The position numbers were made by a program, and so were the translations under genes. From assembly GCA_034422075.1 (NCBI GenBank), contig DAOUJX010000060.1:62001-126000 (forward strand): a stretch of DNA of 64,000 nt. Direction: 5' to 3'. Below the pieces are notes generated by a model. It had not been told where the DNA came from. It saw only the letters and a program-made list of their open reading frames with translations, and made no database searches. Positions 8,084 through 16,508 of this stretch are shown in pieces (positions within the stretch are counted from its first letter, which is position 1; every line of letters begins with the position of its first letter). The DNA comes from S34-282 sp034422075. GTDB taxonomy: Bacteria > Chloroflexota > Dehalococcoidia > Lucifugimonadales > Australimonadaceae.

Positions 8084-9623
8084 CCACGACATCCTGGCGT
8101 TGGCCGCCGCCATCGTGCCCGAGCGCCCGGCGACGCTCTATGACGGCAGCGTACAGACGTACGCCGAGTTGGCCGGCCGCGCCAACCGCCTCGCCAACGC
8201 GATGGCGCAACTGGGCGTCGAGAGCGGCGACCGCATCGCCGTCATCGACGTCAACACGCCGGAGCACCTGGAGGTCTACTTCGCCGCCGCGCGGCTGGAC
8301 GCGCTCTACGTGCCGCTCAACTTCCGCGGGCGGGGCGAGGAACTGGCCTCTCCACTGCGCACCGCCGCGCCCCGGGTGCTATTCGCCGCCGCGCGCTACG
8401 CCGAGGCGCTGGACGGCATCCAGGCGCCGCTTGAGGACACGGTACGGGTGGCGTTCGGCGAATCGCCTGCGCCCGGATGGTCAGCCTATGGAGCGCTGCT
8501 CGATACGGCAAGCGACGACGAGGTTCGCTTCCCCGCCGGCGAGCCGGACGAGACGGCGGCGCTGCTCTTCACGGCCGGAACGACAGGGCAGCCCAAGGCG
8601 GTGCCGCTCACCCACAACTCCTTCACCTCCTTCATGCTCTCCAGCGTCGAGCCGCCCGACCCCGACGCAGAGGAGCGGATGCTGCTGACACTGCCGCTGT
8701 ACCACGTTGCAGGATTACAGAGCGCACTTGCCGGCGTGTACGGCGGGCGGACCATCGTCGTGCAGCGCCAATTCGAGCCGCGCGAGTGGCTGGCGCTGGT
8801 ACAGAACGAACGCGTCCAGCGCGCGCTTGTCGTCCCCACCATGCTCAAGCAACTCATCGACCACCCCGGGTTCGGCGACTACGACCTCTCCAGCCTCGAG
8901 GTGCTGACGTACGGAGGCGCATCGATGCCGCCGGTAGTGCTGGAGCGCGCTATTGCGGCGCTGCCGCACGTGCACTTCATCAATGCGTTCGGACAGACGG
9001 AGACGGGCTCCACGATTGCGATGGTGCCGCCAGAGGACCACGTGCTAGAGGGTGCCCCGGAGGTCGTCGCGCTGCGGCGCAAGCACCTTACGTCCATCGG
9101 CCGCCCGCTGCCCGACGTCGAGGTGCGCGTCGTAGACGAACAGGGGCGCGAGTTGCCGGTCGGTGAAACGGGCGAGTTGGCCGCGCGCGGCCCACGCCTC
9201 ATGCGCGGCTACTGGCAGGCAGACGCCGAAGCGCTTTCAGGCGGCTGGCTGCGCCTCGGCGACCTGGGCTACATCGACGAAGACGGCTACATCTACCTAC
9301 AGGGGCGCGCCAAGGACTTCATCAAGCGCGGAGGCGAGATGGTCTCGCCAGAGGAGGTGGAGAACGTCCTCTACTTGCACATCGGTGTCGATGAGTGCGC
9401 CGTCGTTGGCGTGCCCGACGAGACGTGGGGCGAGCGCGTCGTCGCCGTCGTCGTCGCCAAGCCGGACGCCGCGCCGACGGAGGACGCGCTGCTCGATTTG
9501 GCAACCGAACGGCTGGCGCGCTTCAAGCGTCCCGAGCAGGTGGTGTTCGTCGACGCGCTCCCGCGCAACGACCTCGGCAAGGTGCTCAAGCGCGAGTTAC
9601 GCGAGCAACTGTCGGCGGGATAG
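8076..9623 (+). CDS. AMP-dependent acyl-CoA synthetase (fatty-acid--CoA ligase type)
   Basis: ANL-superfamily enzyme that activates a carboxylic acid via acyl-AMP and transfers it to CoA, 515 residues from GTG 8076. An upstream ATG (8019) lies deep inside the previous gene and adds an Arg-rich non-homologous tail, so GTG 8076 is preferred. Motifs: P-loop LLFTAGTTGQPKAV, INAFGQTETGS for adenylate binding, the hinge Asp segment YLQGRAKDFIKRGGEMVSPEEVE (partly quoted: GRAKDFIKRGGE), and the C-terminal catalytic lysine in NDLGKVLKREL. It overlaps the hydratase gene by 8 bp, so it probably feeds beta-oxidation. Acid specificity is unknown. Confidence 0.92.
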   Translation: MHSHDILALAAAIVPERPATLYDGSVQTYAELAGRANRLANAMAQLGVESGDRIAVIDVNTPEHLEVYFAAARLDALYVPLNFRGRGEELASPLRTAAPRVLFAAARYAEALDGIQAPLEDTVRVAFGESPAPGWSAYGALLDTASDDEVRFPAGEPDETAALLFTAGTTGQPKAVPLTHNSFTSFMLSSVEPPDPDAEERMLLTLPLYHVAGLQSALAGVYGGRTIVVQRQFEPREWLALVQNERVQRALVVPTMLKQLIDHPGFGDYDLSSLEVLTYGGASMPPVVLERAIAALPHVHFINAFGQTETGSTIAMVPPEDHVLEGAPEVVALRRKHLTSIGRPLPDVEVRVVDEQGRELPVGETGELAARGPRLMRGYWQADAEALSGGWLRLGDLGYIDEDGYIYLQGRAKDFIKRGGEMVSPEEVENVLYLHIGVDECAVVGVPDETWGERVVAVVVAKPDAAPTEDALLDLATERLARFKRPEQVVFVDALPRNDLGKVLKRELREQLSAG

Positions 9624-9630
9624 CGGTACG

Positions 9631-10086
9631 TCAGGCAGCGAGCGGCTCGGGCTCGGCGGCAACCTCTTGCCTTGACGGCGCGAACTGGGGGCGCGCGCCC
9701 GAATCGTCCCAGTCCATGCCGCCGCGCGCCCACTCGTACGCCCACCCAGCCGTCATGACGAAGATGAAGACGGCAACGGCGCCGAACGCCGCCCAGCCGA
9801 GCGCGTTGACGCGCGTCGCCCACGGGAACAGGAACACGACCTCGACGTCGAAGAGCACGAAGAGCAGGGCATAGCGGTAGTAGCGAACGTTAAAGCGCTC
9901 CCACCGCGCCTCGCCGATCGTCTCCATGCCGCACTCGTACGGCGCGTACTTGATGGGATTAGGGCGGAACGGGCGGATGCGGAAACGGCTCGCCAGAAAC
10001 GACAGCCCCAGCACCGTAGCCGGCACGGCCACCGCGACCACTGTCAGAATGAGCAGGAAGCCGTACTGCCGAAAGTAATCGCCCAC
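9631..10086 (-). CDS. nuoA: NADH-quinone oxidoreductase subunit A
   Basis: Small membrane subunit of complex I, 151 residues. It has three hydrophobic segments (about 9-31, 68-90, 95-117) and the conserved YECGMETIG loop (about 50-58) followed by RYYRYALLFVLFDVEVVFLFPW. The C-terminal 30 residues are a soluble extension. No nuoB, C or D is adjacent, which is unusual because nuoA normally heads the nuo operon. It converges on the acyl-CoA ligase with a 7-bp gap and is divergent from the membrane Fe-S oxidoreductase. Confidence 0.93.
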   Translation of the reverse strand: MGDYFRQYGFLLILTVVAVAVPATVLGLSFLASRFRIRPFRPNPIKYAPYECGMETIGEARWERFNVRYYRYALLFVLFDVEVVFLFPWATRVNALGWAAFGAVAVFIFVMTAGWAYEWARGGMDWDDSGARPQFAPSRQEVAAEPEPLAA

Positions 10087-10095
10087 AACGCGTCA

Positions 10096-10125
10096 ATGCT
10101 AGGCAGCAGCGAGCGCGCGCGTCAA
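10096..10125 (-). promoter_or_regulatory. Promoter of nuoA
   Basis: On the minus strand TTGACG (10125-10120) and TAGCAT (10101-10096) have an 18-bp spacer and end 9 nt before the ATG at 10086, so the leader would be almost absent. Confidence 0.5.
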
Positions 10126-10141
10126 GCAGCCCCGCGCCGTC

Positions 10142-10170
10142 TTGGGCTTGGCCGCTCGAGCCGTTAGACT
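10142..10170 (+). promoter_or_regulatory. Promoter of the membrane Fe-S oxidoreductase gene
   Basis: TTGGGC (10142-10147) and TAGACT (10165-10170) are 17 bp apart. The -10 ends 7 nt before ATG 10178, which predicts a leaderless mRNA. Confidence 0.45.
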
Positions 10171-10177
10171 CCGCGCG

Positions 10178-12256
10178 ATGCCCGACCCGCTGAACGGACG
10201 TATCGACTTCTGGAACATCGGCTACCCGCTGGGTGCCGTTGTCTACCTGACGGGCGTCATCGCGCTGGGAGCAATCCTGTGGGGGCTGTGGCACCGGTCG
10301 CGCTACTGGCGGCTTGGCAGCGGCAACCCCGACTTTGGCGGCTGGCACGTCCGCTCGCGCGCGTTTGTTCGCTGGCTCTTCGTCGACGCCTTCGGCCACC
10401 GTCGCTTCGTCCGGAGCGAGCGGGTGCCGGGGCTCATGCACGCGCTGATTTTCTGGGGCATCCTGCTGCTCTTCGTCGCGACGACGCTGAGCGCAATCGA
10501 ATTCAACGCCGAGTACTACCTCGACTGGGTGTTACCGACCGTCCGCTGGTCGCTCCAACTCGAACTGGTGTGGGACCTGGCGGGGCTCGCGCTGATGAGC
10601 GGGCTCGCCATCGCCGCGTACCGGCGCTACGTCCAGCGCCCTGCGCGGCTGAACACGCTGCTCGACAACGGCGTGCTGCTCGCGCTGCTCTTTGCGATGG
10701 CCGTCAGCGGCTTTCTCCTCCAAGCGCTGCGAATGGCGGCGACGGAGATGGAGCCGGCGAGCGTGCTCTACAACCCAAGCGCCGCGCCGTGGTCGCCCAT
10801 CTCATACGTGGCCGCGCTCGCGATTCGCGGTACCGGCGCCGGCGTATGGGGCATGGAGGCGGCTCACTATGCGCTGTGGTGGGCGCATGCCGCCCTGATG
10901 TCGGCCACGTTCGTCTATGCGGCGTGGCGCTTCAATCTGCTCATGCACGTCTTCGTCGCGCCGCTTGGCATCTTCATGCGCGCGAGCGTCACCCGCCCCA
11001 AGGGCGCGCTGCGCCCGATGGGCGACTTGATGGCGCGCGAGCGTTTCGGCGCGGGCGCACTCGGCGACCTGACCTTCAAGCAACTGGTCGACCTCGACGC
11101 CTGCACCAACTGCGGGCGCTGCCAGGACCAGTGCCCAGCGTGGGCGAGCGGCAAGCCGCTGTCGCCGCGCCAGCTCATCCAAGACGCCAAGGCGCACATG
11201 GCGGCGCAGTCGCCGTCGCTGCTCCGTGGCCACGACGCCGGCACGCACCTCGTCCATGACGCCGTCACCGACGAGGCGCTGTGGGCGTGTACGTCGTGCC
11301 GTGCCTGCGTCCAAGCGTGCCCCGCGGGCATCGAGCACATCGACACCATCGTAGACATGCGCCGCTTCTTGACGATGGAGGAGGCGTCGACGCCCAATAC
11401 CGCGATGGAGGCGCTCCTGTCGATGGAACAGCGCGGCCATCCGTGGCGCGGCACGCAGGCGACGCGCACCGATTGGATGGCGGATGCGGGCGCCGTTAGC
11501 ATGGCCGACGACCCCGACCATGAGGTGCTGCTGTGGGTGGGCTGCACCGCCGCGCTCGACGAGCGCGCGCAGCGCGTCGTCAAGGCGATGGCTTCCGTCC
11601 TCAAAGTCGCCGGAGTCAAGTACCGCGTCCTTGGTAACGAGGAGGCCTGTACGGGCGACCCCGCACGGCGGCTGGGCAATGAGTACCTGTACGAGACGTT
11701 GGCGCGCCGCAACATCGAGACCCTCCAGCGCTACGGCGTGCAGAAGGTGCTCACCCTTTGCCCCCACTGCTTCAACACCATGCGCAACGAATACCCCCAG
11801 TTCGGCGGCGATTTCGACGTGCAGCACTACACGCAGTACGTCGCGCAGTTGGTAGCGGACGGGCGCATCAAGCCCCTTGCCCCCATCGAGCGCAGCGTGG
11901 CCTACCACGACTCGTGCTACCTTGGCCGTCACAACGACGTGTACGAGCCGCCGCGCGCGATAGCACGCGCCATTCCCGGCCTTCAACTGGTTGAGATGGG
12001 GGAGGGGCGGTGCCGCGAGCGCGGCTTCTGCTGCGGCGCCGGCGGCGGGCGCATGTGGATGGAAGAGGAGGGGCAGCGCGTCAACCACATTCGCACCGAC
12101 CACTTTCTCGAAACGCAGGCCGACACCGTGGGCGTCTCGTGTCCCTTCTGCCTGCAGATGATGGAGGAGGGTATCAGCGCGAAGGGTGCCTCCGAGGCGA
12201 AGTCGGCCAAGGACCTGCTGGAACTGCTGGCCGAGAGCCTGGAGGAGAAGGGCTAG
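10178..12256 (+). CDS. Membrane heterodisulfide-reductase-like Fe-S oxidoreductase (candidate ETF:quinone oxidoreductase)
   Basis: A 692-residue fusion. The N-terminal ~280 residues form about six membrane helices resembling the cytochrome b-like gamma subunit of nitrate reductase. Next are two 4Fe-4S sites, C309xxC312xxC315xxxC319 and C371xxC374xxC377xxxC381. The C-terminal half carries two CCG domains (LCPHCFNTM; GFCCGAGGG). This architecture matches membrane oxidoreductases that take electrons from electron-transfer flavoprotein to menaquinone. The acyl-CoA ligase and hydratase genes nearby support this role in fatty-acid oxidation, but no etf gene is in view. ATG 10178 is chosen over 10142, which lies in the promoter. 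Confidence 0.82.
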   Translation: MPDPLNGRIDFWNIGYPLGAVVYLTGVIALGAILWGLWHRSRYWRLGSGNPDFGGWHVRSRAFVRWLFVDAFGHRRFVRSERVPGLMHALIFWGILLLFVATTLSAIEFNAEYYLDWVLPTVRWSLQLELVWDLAGLALMSGLAIAAYRRYVQRPARLNTLLDNGVLLALLFAMAVSGFLLQALRMAATEMEPASVLYNPSAAPWSPISYVAALAIRGTGAGVWGMEAAHYALWWAHAALMSATFVYAAWRFNLLMHVFVAPLGIFMRASVTRPKGALRPMGDLMARERFGAGALGDLTFKQLVDLDACTNCGRCQDQCPAWASGKPLSPRQLIQDAKAHMAAQSPSLLRGHDAGTHLVHDAVTDEALWACTSCRACVQACPAGIEHIDTIVDMRRFLTMEEASTPNTAMEALLSMEQRGHPWRGTQATRTDWMADAGAVSMADDPDHEVLLWVGCTAALDERAQRVVKAMASVLKVAGVKYRVLGNEEACTGDPARRLGNEYLYETLARRNIETLQRYGVQKVLTLCPHCFNTMRNEYPQFGGDFDVQHYTQYVAQLVADGRIKPLAPIERSVAYHDSCYLGRHNDVYEPPRAIARAIPGLQLVEMGEGRCRERGFCCGAGGGRMWMEEEGQRVNHIRTDHFLETQADTVGVSCPFCLQMMEEGISAKGASEAKSAKDLLELLAESLEEKG

Positions 12257-12304
12257 CGCCAGATCCGCATAGCGCGGGCTGGGCGGCTGCGCTAGGCTTG
12301 CTCC

Positions 12305-14830
12305 ATGGCCAACGCCAACCCCACGGCCAAGTTGCGCGCGCTCCGCAATATCATTGCGCTTGAGCAGGCGAACGACTTCCAGGATCGCGCCGTCAGCGGC
12401 GGCCTCGACCGCTTCCTCGCAACGCTCAGCCACGACGCCCTGCACCCCGCCGTCCGCTCGCTTGCCGAGCGCGGGATGCTACACGTCGACTACGGTGCGC
12501 TGGACGCCGAGCGGCGCCGGCGTTGGGCGGAAGAGGTGGAACGGCTACTGTCGGCCTTTGCGCCGACGCCAAGCACGCCGAAGCGCGCGCCGGCGCGACG
12601 CCCCCCTGCGCCCAAACGCCAACCCGCGCCACCGTCTATCGACCTCGATTCGCCCGTTGTCGCGCTGCGCTCGGTGAACGCAACGCAGGCACAGCGGATG
12701 GCGGCGATAGGCGTGAAGACGGTACGCGACCTCGTCTGGCTCTTTCCCAATCGCCACCTCGACTACTCGCAGCGCTGCACCATCGCGGAGATGACGCCGG
12801 GCGTCGAGCAGACCATTGTCGTCGAACTGTGGGACGCCCACGAACTAAGGCTCGGCTGGAAGGGCAAACTGCGCGCAACCGAAGCCGTGGTCGGCGACGA
12901 CACCGGCAATCTGCACGTGATCTGGTTCGGCCAATGGTGGGTCGCCAATTCCCTCAAGAGCGCCTTAGCCCGGGCTCAGCGCGAGGCTAAGGGGAAGGCG
13001 CATCTCGTCCTCAGCGGCAAGATGACCGTCTTCAACGGCAGGCCGCAAATGGAGTCGCCTGAATGGGAGGTGATGGAGGACCCCGACACCGCTTCCGCAA
13101 TCCACACGGGACGCCTCGTGCCCGTCTACCCCGGCGCCAAGGAGATCAGCACGCGAGCGATCCGGCGAATGGCGCGCGAGGCGCTCGACGCCATTTTCGG
13201 CTCGGAGGACGCCCGCCGCCCCAACCCCATCGACGAGCCCCTGCCAGACGACGTTCGAGGCCGCCACGGCCTCATGCCCATCGACCAAGCGCTCCTCCAG
13301 TCGCACTACCCCGACAGCTGGGCCACCAAGGAAGAGGCGCGGCATCGGCTCGCGTTCGATGAGCTGCTGGTCTACATCATGTCGGGCGCAGCGCGGCGGC
13401 AGGTCCAAGGCAAGCCCAAGGGCGCAGTGCCCTTTCCGAGCCACCGCGAGGTCGTCGAATCCTTCCTGCGCTCACTGCCATTCGAGTTGACCGGCGACCA
13501 GAAGCAGGCGCTCGAAGAGGCGATGGCGGACATGGGGCGATCGGAGCACGCCATGAGCCGCCTGCTCCAAGGTGACGTCGGCTCGGGCAAGACGGTGGTC
13601 GCGCTCGCGCTGCTGCTGCTAACCGTTGCCGGAGGCTACCAGGGCGCAATCATGGCGCCGACGGAGGTGCTGGCCGAGCAGCACTACCTGAGCGTGCAGC
13701 GCCTCTTAGGCGGGCTTACGCAACCGGCGCGCGAGTCGAACTGGTTCACCGTCTACGTCGACCCGCACCCGCAGCCCGTCAGCATCGGCCTGCTCACCGG
13801 ATCCACGCGCACAAAGGCGCGGCGCGGACTCTACGAGCGCGTTCGGAACGGCACGCTCGACATCCTCATCGGCACGCATGCGCTGATACAGGAAGAGGTG
13901 GAAGTGCCGCGCCTGGCGCTGGCGGTAGTGGACGAGCAACACCGCTTCGGCGTAGCCCAGCGCGCCGCCCTGCGCTCCAAGGGCGCGTCGCCCGACGTCG
14001 AGCCGCACCAGCTCGTCATGTCGGCCACGCCCATCCCGCGCACGCTCTCCCTCACGCTCTACGGTGACCTCGAGATGTCGACCATCCGCGAGATGCCCGC
14101 CGGACGCCGCCCCATCCAGACGCGCTTCGTTCCGCCGGAGCGGCGCGATGACGCAGAGCGCTTCTTGGTGACTCAGGCGCAGCACGGGCGCCAATCGTTC
14201 GTCGTCTGCCCCCTCATCGAAGAGTCGGAGGCGGTGCAGTCGCGCGCGGCGACGGAAGAGTACGAGCGCCTGCGCCAAGGGCCGCTGCGCTCACTTCGCG
14301 TGGGGCTGCTGCACGGGCGTATGCCCGTTGCCGAGAAGCAGTCGGTCATGGAGCAGTTTCGCGCGCACCAGCTCGACGTGCTGGTGGCGACCTCCGTCAT
14401 CGAGGTGGGCATCGACGTGCCCAACGCCACGGTGATGCTCATCGAGGGCGCCGAGCGGTTCGGCCTCGCCCAGCTCCACCAGCTGCGCGGGCGCGTCGGG
14501 CGCGGTGCGCAGCAGTCCTTCTGCCTCCTTGCGCCGGAGTCGCTGAGCGACGACGCGCAACAGCGGCTTGAGGTCATCGTGCAGTCGAACGACGGCTTCG
14601 AGATAGCAGACGCAGACCTGCGGCAACGGGGCCCAGGCGACTTCTTCGGCACGCGCCAATCGGGGCTGCCGACCCTGCGGATGGCACGCCTCGACGACGG
14701 CGGCCTTCTACCCGGCGTCCGCGACGAGGCACGTGCCATTCTCGCCCGCGACCCCGAACTAGCCGACCACCCCCACCTCGCTGCCAGCGTTCGGCGCTAC
14801 ACCTCGCAGATAACCGATGAGCTAGGCTAG
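12305..14830 (+). CDS. recG: ATP-dependent DNA helicase RecG
   Basis: Branched-DNA helicase that reverses stalled forks and processes Holliday junctions. At 841 residues it is about 150 longer than the E. coli protein because of an N-terminal extension (first ~120 residues, Ala/Pro/Arg-rich from about 80). The OB-fold wedge covers roughly 130-290. Helicase motifs are clear: Walker A GDVGSGKT, DEQH box (VVDEQHRF), SATPIPRT, and the C-terminal QLRGRVGRG. A -10-like TAGGCT ends 6 nt before ATG 12305 and no Shine-Dalgarno is seen, suggesting a leaderless message. Confidence 0.96.
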   Translation: MANANPTAKLRALRNIIALEQANDFQDRAVSGGLDRFLATLSHDALHPAVRSLAERGMLHVDYGALDAERRRRWAEEVERLLSAFAPTPSTPKRAPARRPPAPKRQPAPPSIDLDSPVVALRSVNATQAQRMAAIGVKTVRDLVWLFPNRHLDYSQRCTIAEMTPGVEQTIVVELWDAHELRLGWKGKLRATEAVVGDDTGNLHVIWFGQWWVANSLKSALARAQREAKGKAHLVLSGKMTVFNGRPQMESPEWEVMEDPDTASAIHTGRLVPVYPGAKEISTRAIRRMAREALDAIFGSEDARRPNPIDEPLPDDVRGRHGLMPIDQALLQSHYPDSWATKEEARHRLAFDELLVYIMSGAARRQVQGKPKGAVPFPSHREVVESFLRSLPFELTGDQKQALEEAMADMGRSEHAMSRLLQGDVGSGKTVVALALLLLTVAGGYQGAIMAPTEVLAEQHYLSVQRLLGGLTQPARESNWFTVYVDPHPQPVSIGLLTGSTRTKARRGLYERVRNGTLDILIGTHALIQEEVEVPRLALAVVDEQHRFGVAQRAALRSKGASPDVEPHQLVMSATPIPRTLSLTLYGDLEMSTIREMPAGRRPIQTRFVPPERRDDAERFLVTQAQHGRQSFVVCPLIEESEAVQSRAATEEYERLRQGPLRSLRVGLLHGRMPVAEKQSVMEQFRAHQLDVLVATSVIEVGIDVPNATVMLIEGAERFGLAQLHQLRGRVGRGAQQSFCLLAPESLSDDAQQRLEVIVQSNDGFEIADADLRQRGPGDFFGTRQSGLPTLRMARLDDGGLLPGVRDEARAILARDPELADHPHLAASVRRYTSQITDELG

Positions 14831-14877
14831 CGGCCGGCGGCCCGGGGTAGAATGGGTTCCTGGGTGCTTGCAGAACG

Positions 14878-15228
14878 ATGGCTGACCAATTCACCCCCAT
14901 CGCAAAGGTGGGCGATCTCGAGGACGGGCAGAGGCGGCTGGTGCGGCGCGGGTTTGAGCACATCTTTCTCGCCCGCGTCGAGGGGTGCTTCTACGCACTG
15001 GAGGAATTCTGCTCTCACGCAGGCGGCACGCTGAGCACCGGGACGCTCGACGGCTACGAGGTCGTGTGCCCGCTCCACGGTGCGCGGTTCGATGTGCGCA
15101 CCGGCAAGCAGAGCGTCGGGCCGGCGCTCGCCGACCAGCCCACCTACCCAGTGCGCGTCGACGGTGACGACGTGCTGGCCGGACCCATGAGCGATGCATC
15201 GGGGCTGGGCGCGGCCTTTAGCGAGTAG
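14878..15228 (+). CDS. Rieske [2Fe-2S] ferredoxin
   Basis: Small soluble electron carrier of 116 residues with both cluster-binding boxes: Cys45-x-His47 (CSHAGG) and Cys64-xx-His67 (CPLHGARFD). Size and lack of signal or membrane segment match the ferredoxin components of oxygenases or nitrite-reductase NirD-like proteins. TAGAAT at 14848-14853 is a possible -10. The following membrane-protein gene starts 2 nt after its stop, so the two are co-transcribed. The oxygenase at 32219-33583 carries its own Rieske domain and is far away, so the partner is unknown. Confidence 0.9.
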   Translation: MADQFTPIAKVGDLEDGQRRLVRRGFEHIFLARVEGCFYALEEFCSHAGGTLSTGTLDGYEVVCPLHGARFDVRTGKQSVGPALADQPTYPVRVDGDDVLAGPMSDASGLGAAFSE

Positions 15229-15230
15229 GG

Positions 15231-15764
15231 ATGCAGGCGCCCCGCTACCACGAGACGCAGCGCTTCGCAGCACACTGGCCCTACCTGCTTGTGGTGCTCG
15301 CGGTCGTCCTCGGGGCCGGCTTCTACACGTGGGGCATCATGCGCCAGCTCATTGCGGGCGTGCCGTTCGGCTCCAACCCCGCGCCCGATGGATTGCTCAT
15401 CGTCATCGCCCTCATCATGTATCCCGTCGCCGCCTACTTCGTCGCCCAGTTTTTGTATGGCTACGTGGCGTTGGAGGTCCGCGGCGATGCCATCGCCTGG
15501 CGCTTTGCGCCCATCCACCGCACGTGGCGCAGCGTGGCCTTTGACGACCTCGTCGCTTGGCACGTGCTGCGCTTCAACCCGCTACGCTACGGCGGATGGG
15601 GCCTGCGCCGCGACTTCATCAGCGACGGGTGGTGCTACACCGTTTGGGGCAGGCAGGGTCTGCTGCTTAGGACCAAGGATGGGCGGGAGCGCCTCATCGG
15701 TACGCGCCGCACACGCGAACTGGCCGCCGCGATGACTGCCGCCGCCGGGCCGGAGCCGGCCTAG
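15231..15764 (+). CDS. Membrane protein with two helices and PH-like cytoplasmic domain
   Basis: I do not recognise a named family. The 177-residue product has two membrane helices (about 17-40 and 54-78). A soluble part with alternating strands (YGYVALEVRGDAIAWRFAP, then LLLRTKDGRERLIGTRR, each abridged) resembles bacterial PH-like domains that sit next to membrane helices. It lies between the Rieske ferredoxin (2-nt gap) and a HAD phosphatase (1-nt gap), so it belongs to that operon. Confidence 0.6.
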   Translation: MQAPRYHETQRFAAHWPYLLVVLAVVLGAGFYTWGIMRQLIAGVPFGSNPAPDGLLIVIALIMYPVAAYFVAQFLYGYVALEVRGDAIAWRFAPIHRTWRSVAFDDLVAWHVLRFNPLRYGGWGLRRDFISDGWCYTVWGRQGLLLRTKDGRERLIGTRRTRELAAAMTAAAGPEPA

Positions 15765-15765
15765 C

Positions 15766-16464
15766 GTGGCGGCGCTCCTTGCCAACGTCCGCGCCGTCCT
15801 GTTCGACCTCGACGACACCCTGCTCGACACCTACTCGGCGCGCACGCGCGCCATCGCCAGCGCCTTCGCCGACGCCGGCATCACGGAGCCGAGGGCAGAT
15901 GCGTTCATGGAGCGGTACAACGGCTTCGGCTTCGACAGCGTACTGCTGGAGGTTGAGCGAGCGCATGGTGGAGGCCTCGGCCTGATGGAGGCGTACCGCC
16001 GCGCCTACGCGCTCCGGGAGGCATCACAGGTGCGCGCGTTTGATGGCATCGCCGAATTGCTGGCGTTGCTTGCCGGAGCGGATCGGCAGCTCGGCGTCGT
16101 CACCTCGAAGGCGGGCTACCGCGACTTCGAGGGTGCGCGATTGGGCGCGACCTACGAATTGGAGGTAAGCGGCCTATTGCGCTACTTCGACGTCGTGGTC
16201 AGCGCGGACGACGTGACGCGCCTCAAGCCGGACGCCGAGCCGGTGGAACGCGCGCTGAAGAGCCTGGCCTGCGCACCCGCCGATGCCGTCATGGTGGGCG
16301 ATTCAACGTCCGACTTCGGCGCAGGGCGCTCGGCGGGCGCGTGGGTATGCTACGCGCGCTGGGGCGGCCGTTCGCCAGGCCCCGAGTTTGAGGGCGCCGA
16401 GCCCCACTACGCGGTCGACACCCCCGCGCAACTTGCCGCGCTGCTCGGGGCGGGGGGCCGTTGA
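15766..16464 (+). CDS. HAD-superfamily hydrolase (phosphatase)
   Basis: A 232-residue cytosolic phosphatase of the haloacid-dehalogenase fold, phosphoglycolate-phosphatase-like. Motif I is DLDDT (14-18, nucleophile Asp14), motif II is VVTSKAG, motif III is LKPDAEP and motif IV is VGDSTSDFGAG. A helical cap sits between motifs I and II. GTG 15766 starts 1 nt after the upstream gene. Substrate is not predictable; removal of phosphoglycolate or nucleotide phosphates are typical roles. Confidence 0.88.
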   Translation: MAALLANVRAVLFDLDDTLLDTYSARTRAIASAFADAGITEPRADAFMERYNGFGFDSVLLEVERAHGGGLGLMEAYRRAYALREASQVRAFDGIAELLALLAGADRQLGVVTSKAGYRDFEGARLGATYELEVSGLLRYFDVVVSADDVTRLKPDAEPVERALKSLACAPADAVMVGDSTSDFGAGRSAGAWVCYARWGGRSPGPEFEGAEPHYAVDTPAQLAALLGAGGR

Positions 16465-16508
16465 CGGGCGGCGCGGGGCGCGGGGACAATCGGCGCACGG
16501 AGGTGGGT

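Noticed and set aside
10802..12445. Long minus-strand frame (547 codons)
   Set aside because: Antisense of the membrane Fe-S oxidoreductase and the start of recG; crosses two real genes and has no recognisable motif.
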